Positions 20,115 through 27,964 of a stretch of 64,000 bases of DNA are shown one piece after another (positions within the stretch are counted from its first letter, which is position 1; each line of letters begins with the position of its first letter). The notes below the pieces were generated by a model, which saw only the letters and a list, made by a program, of their open reading frames with translations, was not told where the DNA came from and searched no databases. The translations under genes were made by a program, and so were the position numbers. The stretch lies in contig NZ_JBDKWG010000121.1 in the NCBI RefSeq assembly GCF_040151475.1, forward strand, positions 75,685 through 139,684, given 5' to 3'. This stretch comes from CAXBNB01 sp040151475. GTDB taxonomy: Bacteria; Bacteroidota; Bacteroidia; Cytophagales; Cyclobacteriaceae.

Positions 20115-21347
20115 GTATCCTATGACCCGCTCTGTAAAAGCACCAAGTGGCCGGTAATATACCAAAATGTCATATTCGTTTTCAGTTTGGTAATATGAGC
20201 CTTCAAAATAATAAGGATTTCCTTCAAGATAGTAGGCATAGCTGTAAACACCCTGCTTCAATAGCAAATCGCAAGAATACATTTGAGTATTAGGATCATA
20301 AGTCATTCGGTTCTCTTGATTTCTTGCCCAATCGTTAAAAGCACCTATCACATACACATTTTGAGTTTGCTCCTGAGGAGAATTGAGTTGAAATTTCACA
20401 TCGAAATAGTCGCTTTCCAGATACCCTGCCTGTGGTTCCCTTGTCTCAATAAAATATTGTCCGTTCATATCCCGAAATTCGGTATATACATCGGAGGATC
20501 TGTTCTCTCCGGGAAAAACATGAGCGATCATGGGCTCAGCATCGCTGTTGATATAAGCAATGTGTTGCCCTTTAAATAAATAAGTTCTTAGATCGAAAAA
20601 ACGAAATTCATTACCCGCCTGGAAATTATTTTCCTGATTGAAATGGCGATATTCCATGTAGGATTGATCTTGTCTTACTAAGGTTGGTCGCAATCCATAA
20701 ATGGCATTGTCCCACCTTTGGTTTTGACGAACCACTACATAGATATCTGAATGAGGGTTTGAAACCTTGATTCCTCCATAAGTCAGGTCAAATTCTATTT
20801 GATGGTTAAAGTTTCTTCGAGCCACGCTGGTAGAAAGGCCTATATCAGAATTGATGGTAACACGATTTTCAAAAACCACAAAACGCTTGGTGAGCAGTAC
20901 GTCATTTTCGTCATTGTTTTGATAAACCTTCAGAATGAAGTTACCAGAAACTTTAGTAGGTGGCACCTGAAATAAATAATGAACATAAAGTGTTTTTGTG
21001 TTTTGAGAGTATTCAAAGTCATTCAAATCAAAGGCGTTGTACTCTTGCAGAATCTCAATGTCTGATAGCATCGATTGAGTCCAATTGGCATTGCAGTGAA
21101 TGATTTTAGCCTGAAATTGTTCATAATCCTCCAACAGCGCATCAAACTCCAATACCAATCCCGGATTGCTGCTTAACGAAACTATCGGAACTTGCATGTC
21201 TTGATCAGGAGTGTTGATAGCAGGATAAAGCCTGGCAGTTTTTATGAAGGGTTTAAATATTTCATCTTTATATTCTTTTTTATTCTGAGAATATAGATTG
21301 TAAAAACTTAGAAAGCAGATGAAAAAGAAGGTAAATGTTTGAGCCAC
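20091..21347 (-). CDS. Type IX secretion system plug protein (former DUF5103)
   Basis: A 418-residue secreted protein with a signal peptide ending at NLYSQ. It matches the former DUF5103 family: an N-terminal beta-sandwich (LEFDALLEDYEQFQAKIIHCNANW), a middle domain with the typical stretch YGLRPTLVRQDQS, and a C-terminal domain with VYVIGAFNDWARNQENRMTY and LLKQGVYSYAYYLEG. The Flavobacterium member was shown to be the periplasmic Plug that closes the SprA translocon pore, so this gene probably seals the main T9SS channel here. It is apart from the adhesin module at 0-13 kb and stands alone on its strand with the scramblase-like gene 35 bases upstream. Confidence 0.85.
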   Translation of the reverse strand: MAQTFTFFFICFLSFYNLYSQNKKEYKDEIFKPFIKTARLYPAINTPDQDMQVPIVSLSSNPGLVLEFDALLEDYEQFQAKIIHCNANWTQSMLSDIEILQEYNAFDLNDFEYSQNTKTLYVHYLFQVPPTKVSGNFILKVYQNNDENDVLLTKRFVVFENRVTINSDIGLSTSVARRNFNHQIEFDLTYGGIKVSNPHSDIYVVVRQNQRWDNAIYGLRPTLVRQDQSYMEYRHFNQENNFQAGNEFRFFDLRTYLFKGQHIAYINSDAEPMIAHVFPGENRSSDVYTEFRDMNGQYFIETREPQAGYLESDYFDVKFQLNSPQEQTQNVYVIGAFNDWARNQENRMTYDPNTQMYSCDLLLKQGVYSYAYYLEGNPYYFEGSYYQTENEYDILVYYRPLGAFTERVIGYSSFSSKF

Positions 21348-21382
21348 AAAAAAATGTTTATTTTGAAAGAAGTAGCAGAGGT

Positions 21383-21970
21383 TTATTCCTTTAGCACCAT
21401 ATCAATGCACATGACAGCAGCCATAATGAGAACCCTAAGAGGATTACCGGCAGGAATTTTCTGGTCGATTTGAAGCATATAATTATCGGCAGAGGTAAAA
21501 AGCTCTTTGCCAAGTCCGCTCCATTTTTTGCTTACATAAGCAAACTCTACTCCATCTTTTTCAAATTTAAAATCCCAGCTAGTCCATTTGCCTCTGAGTG
21601 TGCATAGTACATCGTCATTTGGACTGAGTACATCAAATTTCCCTCCAAGAGAAAAGAACTTTTGCCTGAATTTTCCTACCAGCTCATCTTGGTTATCAAA
21701 TACATCTACGGTTGACAAAAAGATAGAAACACCTCTTTTGACAGTGAGTACTTTTTCTCCGGCAGGGGTGGTAATCACTACTTCAAATGGAGTCATTCGT
21801 TTGTAATCTGTAAACCTCAGTATTTTGGTGAAAAAGCCAAGATTAGGCTCTCGACAACTCATAATCATTTGTTGATTTTCAGGGTCATAGATGTCGTAGT
21901 TGTTGGCAGACTTAAACATGCCAACATGCTCCTTAACAAAAAATAAGTTGCGATTGAGAACAGGATTCAT
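21383..21970 (-). CDS. LURP-one/phospholipid scramblase-like protein
   Basis: A 195-residue soluble protein with the beta-barrel pattern of the LURP-one/scramblase-related (Tubby-like) family: repeated strands such as NYDIYDPENQQMIMSCRE, VLTVKRGVSIFLSTVDVFD, ELVGKFRQKFFSLGGKFDV and LRGKWTSWDFKF, ending in a hydrophobic helix (RVLIMAAVMCIDMVL). The function of bacterial members is unknown; lipid or membrane binding is often proposed. It lies 35 bases upstream of the plug gene on the same strand and may share a transcript. Confidence 0.72.
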   Translation of the reverse strand: MNPVLNRNLFFVKEHVGMFKSANNYDIYDPENQQMIMSCREPNLGFFTKILRFTDYKRMTPFEVVITTPAGEKVLTVKRGVSIFLSTVDVFDNQDELVGKFRQKFFSLGGKFDVLSPNDDVLCTLRGKWTSWDFKFEKDGVEFAYVSKKWSGLGKELFTSADNYMLQIDQKIPAGNPLRVLIMAAVMCIDMVLKE

Positions 21971-22044
21971 AGTGCAGGGTGGTTTTTTACAGCAATATAA
22001 GTCTTACTTGATAAAAGCTAAAATTAATTATTTTTAGTCAACAA

Positions 22045-22087
22045 TTTTGAATTAGTTTAATTACTACTATATTTGTAGTAATTAAAC
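22045..22087 (+). promoter_or_regulatory. BlaI operator overlapping promoter
   Basis: A perfect 13-bp inverted repeat, GTTTAATTACTAC (22055-22067) and GTAGTAATTAAAC (22075-22087), with a 7-base spacer. The spacer plus next base read TATATTTG, which fits the Bacteroidota -7 element TAnnTTTG; a TTTTG at 22045-22049 could be the -33 element, 18 bases before it. TACTAC/GTAGTA arms are typical of BlaI/MecI sites. It lies 15 bases before the BlaI gene and would give autorepression. Confidence 0.75.
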
Positions 22088-22101
22088 TATTAATGTAGTA
22101 T

Positions 22102-22476
22102 ATGGTTCAGATGACAAAAACGGAAGAGGTCATTATGAAATACCTCTGGAAATTGGAAAAAGCTTTTATGAAAGATTTGGTGGAAGAATTTCCAGAGCCC
22201 AAACCTGCTTATACCACCATAGCTACTGTTTTGACACGTATGATAGACAAAGGCTATGTGGCTTATAATCAATATGGAAAAGTGAGAGAATATTACCCTG
22301 TCCTAAAAAAAACAGAATACTTTGCGAATCACTTTAATAACATTATGAAGAATTTTTTTAATAATTCAGCATCGCAATTTGCCTCATTTTTTACCACTAA
22401 GAGCGACCTCAGCCTAGAAGAACTAGAAGAGTTGAAGAAAATAGTGGAAAGTCAAATCCAAAAGAAAAGAAAATGA
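22102..22476 (+). CDS. BlaI/MecI/CopY family transcriptional repressor
   Basis: A 124-residue winged-helix repressor starting with MTKTEEVIMKYLWKLEKAFMKDL and continuing with AYTTIATVLTRMIDKGYVAYNQYGK, the hallmark of the BlaI/MecI family. The C-terminal helices form the dimer interface, where BlaI proteins are cleaved on induction. The first ATG (22102) or the third codon ATG (22108-22113 region) could serve as start. It ends in an ATGA overlap with the M56 protease gene, so the two are translationally coupled, matching the blaI-blaR1 arrangement. A perfect operator sits over its promoter. No beta-lactamase gene is adjacent, so the regulon is unknown. Confidence 0.9.
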   Translation: MVQMTKTEEVIMKYLWKLEKAFMKDLVEEFPEPKPAYTTIATVLTRMIDKGYVAYNQYGKVREYYPVLKKTEYFANHFNNIMKNFFNNSASQFASFFTTKSDLSLEELEELKKIVESQIQKKRK

Positions 22477-23933
22477 TTACTTATATCATAGAATCGGGTG
22501 TTTGTATGTCAATTTCCTTGATTTGTTATGTCATTTTTTTCAATAATGATAAGTATTTGTATTTCAACAGAGGCTACCTGTTGTTTACTTTAATCTTGTC
22601 TTTGTCACTTCCTTTTATAGATATTGAAACGGAATATTCATATTTCGACAGCAGCCACTTTAACATTGTTGCAGACAATGAAGTGGTGGCAGAAACTGCT
22701 GAAGTAACCACCAAGAAATCCAATGAAGAGTCAACAGCAATAACTCCATTTTACCAATTCTATACTATTGTATTGATGGCGTACTTTATTGGGGTATTGT
22801 TGATGTTTTTTAGATACTTTAAAAACTTGATTGACCTCAGCAAGTTGATTGCTGCTTCAGAAAGGGTTGACAGAGGATCACATAAGCTTATTCTGACCAA
22901 AAAGTTGATAGGGCCATTTAGCTTTATGAGTTTCATTTTTGTCAACAAAAATCAATTTGAGAATGATGAAATAAATGAAACCATTTGGACTCATGAATTG
23001 GTACATGCTCGTCAATACCACACTATTGACATACTTTTTGTGGAGTTGTTGTTGGTCGTTTTTTACTTTAACCCTCTGGTTTGGGTTTATAGATTGTTTT
23101 TGAAATCTAATCATGAATATATAGCAGATGAAAAGGTTATAAAAAAACATTCTGATTTAGAAAAATATGCCAATTACCTAATCCAGTTTGCCCATTCAAA
23201 AAATACAATGTTATTCGAATGTAGTTTTAATTATTCTTCCATAAAAAACAGACTTATGATGTTATCAAAATCAAAAAACAGTAAGTTGCTATTTGCAAAT
23301 AAGGTAGCACTTGCATCACTTTTAGTATTGGCTACTGCTGCAATGTTGGCTTTTAAGAATATAGAAAAGCCTCAAATGAATGAGAATGGAAATGATCAAT
23401 TTACTGTTGTCATAGACTTTGGACATGGCGGCAAAGATCCGGGCACACTAAGTGATGACAATAGTGTTACAGAGACTGAAATCATCAATTCTATTGGAAG
23501 TATCATTAAGGAGATACAAACACAATCCAATTTTGTGTACACCAGAGGAAATGAATTTGTTTCCCTGAAAGACCGCACTGACTTAGCCAATTCCGTAAAT
23601 GCAGATTTGCTGGTGTCACTACATGTAGGTTCTCAAGTTGGCTCCAAAAGCAATGGGGTAGAAATTTTTTATTCTGAGTCTAATTTTGCGTCTGAGCAAT
23701 CGAAAACTATTGCCCAACAGTTTGCTGAGAAGCTTAAATTTAGAAGAGGCAGTCGATCTAATAGTGTGAAAACCGCAAATTTTATGGTGCTAAAGGAAAG
23801 TAAATGCCCTTCTGTGTTGTTGAGTTTAGGTTTTTTATCAAATCAGAAAGATTTAGACTACTTAAAAAGTTATGAAAATCAGAAGAATTTGGCAAAGCAA
23901 ATAGTTGATATTCTGGAGCAGGTAAAAGGATAG
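22473..23933 (+). CDS. BlaR1-like M56 protease fused to an amidase_3-like domain
   Basis: A 486-residue membrane protein. The first ~290 residues match BlaR1/MecR1-type M56 metalloproteases: paired membrane helices, the zinc motif HELVH at 174-178, then FNPLVWVYRLFLKSNHEYIADE and a helix near 280. In place of the usual penicillin-binding sensor, residues ~310-486 form an N-acetylmuramoyl-L-alanine amidase (amidase_3) fold: VVIDFGHGGKDPG (His318), ETEIINS, NADLLVSLHVGS and VLLSLGFLSN. The family's catalytic Glu in the last motif is Ser451, so hydrolysis is doubtful and a peptidoglycan-fragment sensor is a reasonable inference. It overlaps the BlaI gene by 4 bases; signal-dependent cleavage of BlaI is inferred from the family. 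Confidence 0.85.
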   Translation: MITYIIESGVCMSISLICYVIFFNNDKYLYFNRGYLLFTLILSLSLPFIDIETEYSYFDSSHFNIVADNEVVAETAEVTTKKSNEESTAITPFYQFYTIVLMAYFIGVLLMFFRYFKNLIDLSKLIAASERVDRGSHKLILTKKLIGPFSFMSFIFVNKNQFENDEINETIWTHELVHARQYHTIDILFVELLLVVFYFNPLVWVYRLFLKSNHEYIADEKVIKKHSDLEKYANYLIQFAHSKNTMLFECSFNYSSIKNRLMMLSKSKNSKLLFANKVALASLLVLATAAMLAFKNIEKPQMNENGNDQFTVVIDFGHGGKDPGTLSDDNSVTETEIINSIGSIIKEIQTQSNFVYTRGNEFVSLKDRTDLANSVNADLLVSLHVGSQVGSKSNGVEIFYSESNFASEQSKTIAQQFAEKLKFRRGSRSNSVKTANFMVLKESKCPSVLLSLGFLSNQKDLDYLKSYENQKNLAKQIVDILEQVKG

Positions 23934-23962
23934 CTACTCAATCACGTTGCAAAAAGTATTTT

Positions 23963-23999
23963 ATAATGCCATGACAGGAAGTCATGGCATTATTGTTTT
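23963..23999 (+). terminator. Terminator after the BlaI-M56 operon
   Basis: A perfect 13-bp inverted repeat, ATAATGCCATGAC and GTCATGGCATTAT, with loop AGGAA, followed by a short T-rich stretch. It lies 30 bases after the M56 gene. Confidence 0.65.
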
Positions 24000-24148
24000 A
24001 TAGAAACGGCACAATTCAACTTACAAACATCCTATTCTTATTCATCCCCGATTGGCATAAATTTGCATCAATATTTCTGTTTGATTCCAACCTTTTTTGA
24101 TCAGGTGGTGTCATAAGAACAAATCAAACAAAAAATCACCCTTTCCCG

Positions 24149-24703
24149 ATGGGGTTAACTGACCAGGAAATTTTAAAAGGCTGCATAAAAGGAGACAGGG
24201 AGGCTCAGCAGATGCTCTATGCCAAATACGCTAAGCAGATGTATGTGGTGTGTCTGAGGTATGCCAAAGAGCAACAAGAGGCTGAAGATATCTTACAGGA
24301 GTCTTTCATCAAGGTGTTTGAAAATATTAAAAATTTCAGAGGGGATTCTAAGTTGGTTTATTGGATCAAGCGCATCGTGATCAATACGGCACTGAATGCA
24401 CAGCGCAGCAAGCTGTATTTGTATCCTATGGTGGATGTGGATTCTTTGAAAGAATCTCAGGGCAATGATTTACCAGTTTCTGATTTTACCATGGAGGAAT
24501 TAATGAAAATGATAAATGAATTACCGTCCGGTTGTAAAGTGATTTTTAATTTATATGCGATTGAGGGGTACAAGCATTATGAAATAGCAAAAATGCTGGA
24601 TCTGACGGAGGGAACTTCAAAATCGCAGTATTCCAGGGCAAAGTATTTATTGAGAGAACAAATGCAGCAGGCAGTGTCAGGATATTCAAAAAGGCATAAA
24701 TAG
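24149..24703 (+). CDS. ECF-type RNA polymerase sigma factor
   Basis: A 184-residue sigma-70 family factor with region 2 (QQMLYAKYAKQMYVVCLRYAKEQQEAEDILQESFIKVFENI, read in part) and region 4 helix-turn-helix (GYKHYEIAKMLDLTEGTSKSQYSRAK). It has no region 1 or 3, as expected for extracytoplasmic function factors. It is not next to a FecR-type anti-sigma; the next large gene encodes a single-span membrane protein with an outer-membrane barrel, the usual partner of this sigma subgroup in Bacteroidota. Their products probably work together. Confidence 0.9.
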   Translation: MGLTDQEILKGCIKGDREAQQMLYAKYAKQMYVVCLRYAKEQQEAEDILQESFIKVFENIKNFRGDSKLVYWIKRIVINTALNAQRSKLYLYPMVDVDSLKESQGNDLPVSDFTMEELMKMINELPSGCKVIFNLYAIEGYKHYEIAKMLDLTEGTSKSQYSRAKYLLREQMQQAVSGYSKRHK

Positions 24704-24785
24704 GAGGTTGTCGTTTATGTCAAATTTAAAAATGGACAACTATAGAATGAGATTAGATAACGCCAAAAATTATGGAAAAAGCTAA
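24702..24785 (+). CDS. Possible 22-residue leader peptide with AGGAGG ribosome site
   Basis: Directly after the sigma factor stop lies AGGAGG (24702-24707), nine bases before an ATG at 24717 that opens a 22-codon frame ending at 24785. Its end overlaps the start of the barrel gene (24772), so translation of one could influence the other. A perfect Shine-Dalgarno is uncommon in Bacteroidota, which gives the site weight. The peptide (begins MSNLKMDNYRM) has no recognisable features. It could equally be chance sequence. Confidence 0.3.
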   Translation, partial: RRLSFMSNLKMDNYRMRLDNAKNYGKS

Positions 24786-26316
24786 TAAGTCTTTCGAAGA
24801 TCAATGGAGTGAAGCTTTTGAGGGTGCAGAAATGAGCCCGCCAGAGCACGTATGGGCGTCCATTGATGGCGCATTGGCCAATCAGGCAGCAGACAAGTAT
24901 AAAAAAAGAATAATTTTCTTCAAATGGGTAGCTGCTGCATCTATTTCACTGGCCATCATTTCGGTTGTTGCTTTGCTAAATCAAAACCGGGATATGGAAA
25001 ATAGCATTGCAAAAAATGCAGAATCTGCCATACCCCAAACAGAGGAGACAGCAATTGCGCAATCAGAAATTATTTCTAAAACAGAAAAACAAATCGATCA
25101 AAATAAAGAAACAATTATATCGCCGAAGAATGATTCAAAAGAAGTTGATGCAGAAACCAATTCGAACCATTTGTTAGCAAAAAGTGATGATGAGGGAAAT
25201 ATTTCTACGAAAGGAAATGAAGTTTTAATTCGGGCAGAATCTGATGAAATCAGGCAAAAAGATAAATCTTTTGTGGCATTGTCAGATAACACTGATGAGT
25301 CCAATAACAAAGTGATTCAATTTTCAGAAGAAAAAAATACCGGAGAAAAGAAATTAAATACTCTCTTGAAAAATAGCAATGCTCCGGCATCTCTGGTGCA
25401 GGAAGAAGTAGGCAAAGGTTTACAAGAGCATCATGAGTTTGCTTATATCAAACCAATATCTATTGAGCCTGAAATCCACTCAAAGCTTTGGGAAGCTGAT
25501 CAATTGTACCTCGTGCCGGACTTAAATGCAGTCATTAATTCAAAATCAAATCAGGCATTTGATTTATGGGCAGGAGTTAGCTTTTCTTCCGGATCATTTA
25601 ATCCCGGAACGGGTGAAAGTACTTCAGGAACTTCTGATATGGCGTTTGCGGATGTTCACAACAGCCTGGGAAATTTCACAACAGCTAATACTGTACCCCT
25701 AAGATCTGAGTACGTAACGGGTAATTCTTTTTCGGCAGGAATGGATTTGGGAGGAAAGCTGTCGAAAAAAATACTCTTGAGTAGCGGTTTGCACTATAGT
25801 GCAGTGTCGCCGGGTTCTACATCAAACATCATAGTGACTGACCGCAATTCCAACGAATCGTTTGCTTTGTCTGGTAATGCTACTGAAAGCACCACTTTGG
25901 ATGCCGGACTGAGAAGTGGCAATCTGGAAGTGACTCAGGGTGTTACCAACTTCTCCAATACGCTACAGTACCTGAGTATTCCGTTGAAAGCAGGGTATGT
26001 AATTTTGGACAGGAAATTTAATTTGGTATTGAATTCCGGAATGTCCACCAACATATTGATAGGATCAAGTTTGTACAATTCCGACGGAGGATTGCAGAAT
26101 TATAGCAATACAGAAAAAGCCAGTGATACTTTTAGTCAGACCTATTTCGACTTTCTTACCAGTGTCGAATTGGGATATAGATTTAGAGAGAAATACCACT
26201 TGTCTCTTGAACCTAATTATAGAAAAGCCATCAATAATTTTACAAAAACGGGCAGTTCTTTCGAGGGACGCCCTACCAATTTTGGAGTATCACTTGGCAT
26301 CAAATACAATTTTTAA
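24772..26316 (+). CDS. Membrane-anchored anti-sigma-like protein with outer-membrane beta-barrel
   Basis: A 514-residue protein with an unusual order of parts: ~45 cytoplasmic residues (FEDQWSEAFEGAEMSPPEHVW, an anti-sigma-like start common in this group), one membrane helix (about 48-66, WVAAASISLAIISVVALL), a charged low-complexity periplasmic linker rich in Glu, Ser, Lys and Asn (about 70-230), and a C-terminal region of alternating strands ending FGVSLGIKYNF, typical of an outer-membrane barrel. If all parts fold as they appear, the chain spans both membranes. It follows the ECF sigma gene and could hold that sigma factor at the inner membrane. The barrel family is assigned from strand pattern, not from a diagnostic motif. 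Confidence 0.75.
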   Translation: MEKANKSFEDQWSEAFEGAEMSPPEHVWASIDGALANQAADKYKKRIIFFKWVAAASISLAIISVVALLNQNRDMENSIAKNAESAIPQTEETAIAQSEIISKTEKQIDQNKETIISPKNDSKEVDAETNSNHLLAKSDDEGNISTKGNEVLIRAESDEIRQKDKSFVALSDNTDESNNKVIQFSEEKNTGEKKLNTLLKNSNAPASLVQEEVGKGLQEHHEFAYIKPISIEPEIHSKLWEADQLYLVPDLNAVINSKSNQAFDLWAGVSFSSGSFNPGTGESTSGTSDMAFADVHNSLGNFTTANTVPLRSEYVTGNSFSAGMDLGGKLSKKILLSSGLHYSAVSPGSTSNIIVTDRNSNESFALSGNATESTTLDAGLRSGNLEVTQGVTNFSNTLQYLSIPLKAGYVILDRKFNLVLNSGMSTNILIGSSLYNSDGGLQNYSNTEKASDTFSQTYFDFLTSVELGYRFREKYHLSLEPNYRKAINNFTKTGSSFEGRPTNFGVSLGIKYNF

Positions 26317-26332
26317 CTCAAATCAATTTATC

Positions 26333-27628
26333 ATGGAATCACAATCGTCAATGAAAGCTAAAAATGATAAGAAGGATATCGCAAAGTTATCTGTCCTTAC
26401 TTTTTTGATCCTGTTGTTTCTCGCATTGTTGGGGTCAGGATGTAAGGAAGATGATTGTCCGATGCAGTTGGTTCAATATTCAGAGCCGGTTTTTGCACCT
26501 ATGGAAGAAGTGAGGGTCACGGCTGCTTATGAGCAGGCAAGAGAAATAGAAAATCCCGGAAAAATCTACTACAAAGATGGTTATGTGTTTATCAATGAAG
26601 TAGATAAAGGGATTCATGTTATAGACAACAGGAATTTGTCTCACCCTGTAGCGGTCGGGTTTGTCAATTTGCCCGGCAATAAAGACCTGGCCGCTCGTGG
26701 TGATTATATGTATGCTGATAACTACATGGACTTGGTAGTTCTGGATATTTCCAATAAAAATAAAATTGTAGAGTCGGGCCGGGTGCAGGATGTATTTGAT
26801 GCCTACTACCATTACTATGAAGATTTGGGTGTATTGATTGACTATCAATTGAGAGAAGAAGAAGTGCAATTAGACTGTGGTCAGGATGTAATATTTGATG
26901 ATGTGATTTGGTTTGGGCGTGCGGAAAATGGTTTAATTGCATACTCTCAGGATAATTCTGGAGGAGCCACTACTGGCATTGGAGGTTCATTGGCTCGGTT
27001 TACAATCACAGATGATTATTTATACACCATCAATGACTGGAGAATGAAACTTTTTGATATTACAGATCTTAAAAATCCGACTGAAGGCAACACAGTGGAG
27101 TTAGGCTGGGGCATAGAGACCATATTTCCATATCAGGACAAATTGTTCTTAGGGGCACGCAATGGCATGCATATTTATGATAATAGTAATCCAAATTTAC
27201 CGGAGTACATTTCTACTTACTCACACATCAATACCTGTGATCCTGTAGTGGTTCAGGGTGATTATGCTTATGTTACCTTGAGGTCTGGTAACGAGTGTGA
27301 TAATTTTACAAACCAGTTGGATGTCATCAATATTAAAGATGTACACAATCCATTTTTAGTGAAAACTTACCCGATGCAAAATCCACATGGCTTAGGCATC
27401 AATGGCACTTGCTTGTTTATTGCCGAAGGAGACTATGGGCTGAAAGTATTTAATGCCAGCGATGTATCCCGGATTGGTGAGAATTTGATGGCTCACCATG
27501 AAGGAATACATGCCTTGGACGTTATTCCGCTCGACGATGTGTTGTTTATGATTGGCAATGATGGTTTGTATCAGTACCAATATGATTGTGGAAACCAGTT
27601 TCAATACTTAAGCACTATTTATTTTTAG
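26333..27628 (+). CDS. LVIVD repeat-containing lipoprotein
   Basis: The start is set at the ATG at 26333, just after the barrel gene; an upstream extension of the frame overlaps that gene and is rejected. The ~431-residue product has a membrane segment and lipobox ending at Cys37 (LLGSGCKED), so it is a lipoprotein. The rest is a beta-propeller of LVIVD-type repeats: GIHVIDNRNLSHPVAVGFVN, YMDLVVLDISNKNKIVESG, MKLFDITDLKNPTEGN, GMHIYDNSNPNLPEY and LDVINIKDVHNPFLVKTYP. Such propellers are thought to bind partners at the cell surface; the ligand is unknown. It is probably co-transcribed with the sigma and barrel genes. Confidence 0.85.
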   Translation: MESQSSMKAKNDKKDIAKLSVLTFLILLFLALLGSGCKEDDCPMQLVQYSEPVFAPMEEVRVTAAYEQAREIENPGKIYYKDGYVFINEVDKGIHVIDNRNLSHPVAVGFVNLPGNKDLAARGDYMYADNYMDLVVLDISNKNKIVESGRVQDVFDAYYHYYEDLGVLIDYQLREEEVQLDCGQDVIFDDVIWFGRAENGLIAYSQDNSGGATTGIGGSLARFTITDDYLYTINDWRMKLFDITDLKNPTEGNTVELGWGIETIFPYQDKLFLGARNGMHIYDNSNPNLPEYISTYSHINTCDPVVVQGDYAYVTLRSGNECDNFTNQLDVINIKDVHNPFLVKTYPMQNPHGLGINGTCLFIAEGDYGLKVFNASDVSRIGENLMAHHEGIHALDVIPLDDVLFMIGNDGLYQYQYDCGNQFQYLSTIYF

Positions 27629-27710
27629 TGCAGAACAAACGCATTTAAAAACAAAACTTCCTTACAGCAACAGTTGTCATGGTCGTTTGGCTAAGTAAAC
27701 TATCTCCTTG

Positions 27711-27804
27711 TCATTCCGACGAAGGAGGCCATGTCTTCCGACAGGTAGAAATCTTGTTTGTTTATTGCAGGACAATAATAAAGATATCTCCTTCGTCGAA
27801 ATGA
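27711..27804. repeat. Intergenic inverted repeat of the CGACGAAGGAG type
   Basis: In the 336-base gap between the lipoprotein and the sulfatase, TCATTCCGACGAAGGAGG (27711-27728) faces TCTCCTTCGTCGAAATGA (27787-27804), matching at 16 of 18 positions when one is inverted. This sequence type is a common dispersed intergenic repeat in Bacteroidota genomes. No gene is seen in the gap. Confidence 0.6.
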
Positions 27805-27964
27805 AAAAGTCAGGTGTCAGAGCATGCTAATTTCAAATGCCTACGCAGTGTTGGATAAAGTTCTAAGTTGACACTGGAGAAAATTAAATAAGATTTTAGA
27901 AGGCATTATTGTTTTAAATAGAGAAATTTGATTTTCTTGTAACAAGACTGTTTTCAAATTCATT

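Noticed and set aside
22102..23933. A beta-lactam resistance system
   Set aside because: There is no beta-lactamase or penicillin-binding sensor domain; only the regulator architecture matches.
26123..26332. An N-terminal extension of the LVIVD lipoprotein into the barrel gene
   Set aside because: The extension is out of frame with real coding sequence of the barrel and would destroy the lipoprotein signal; the ATG at 26333 fits.
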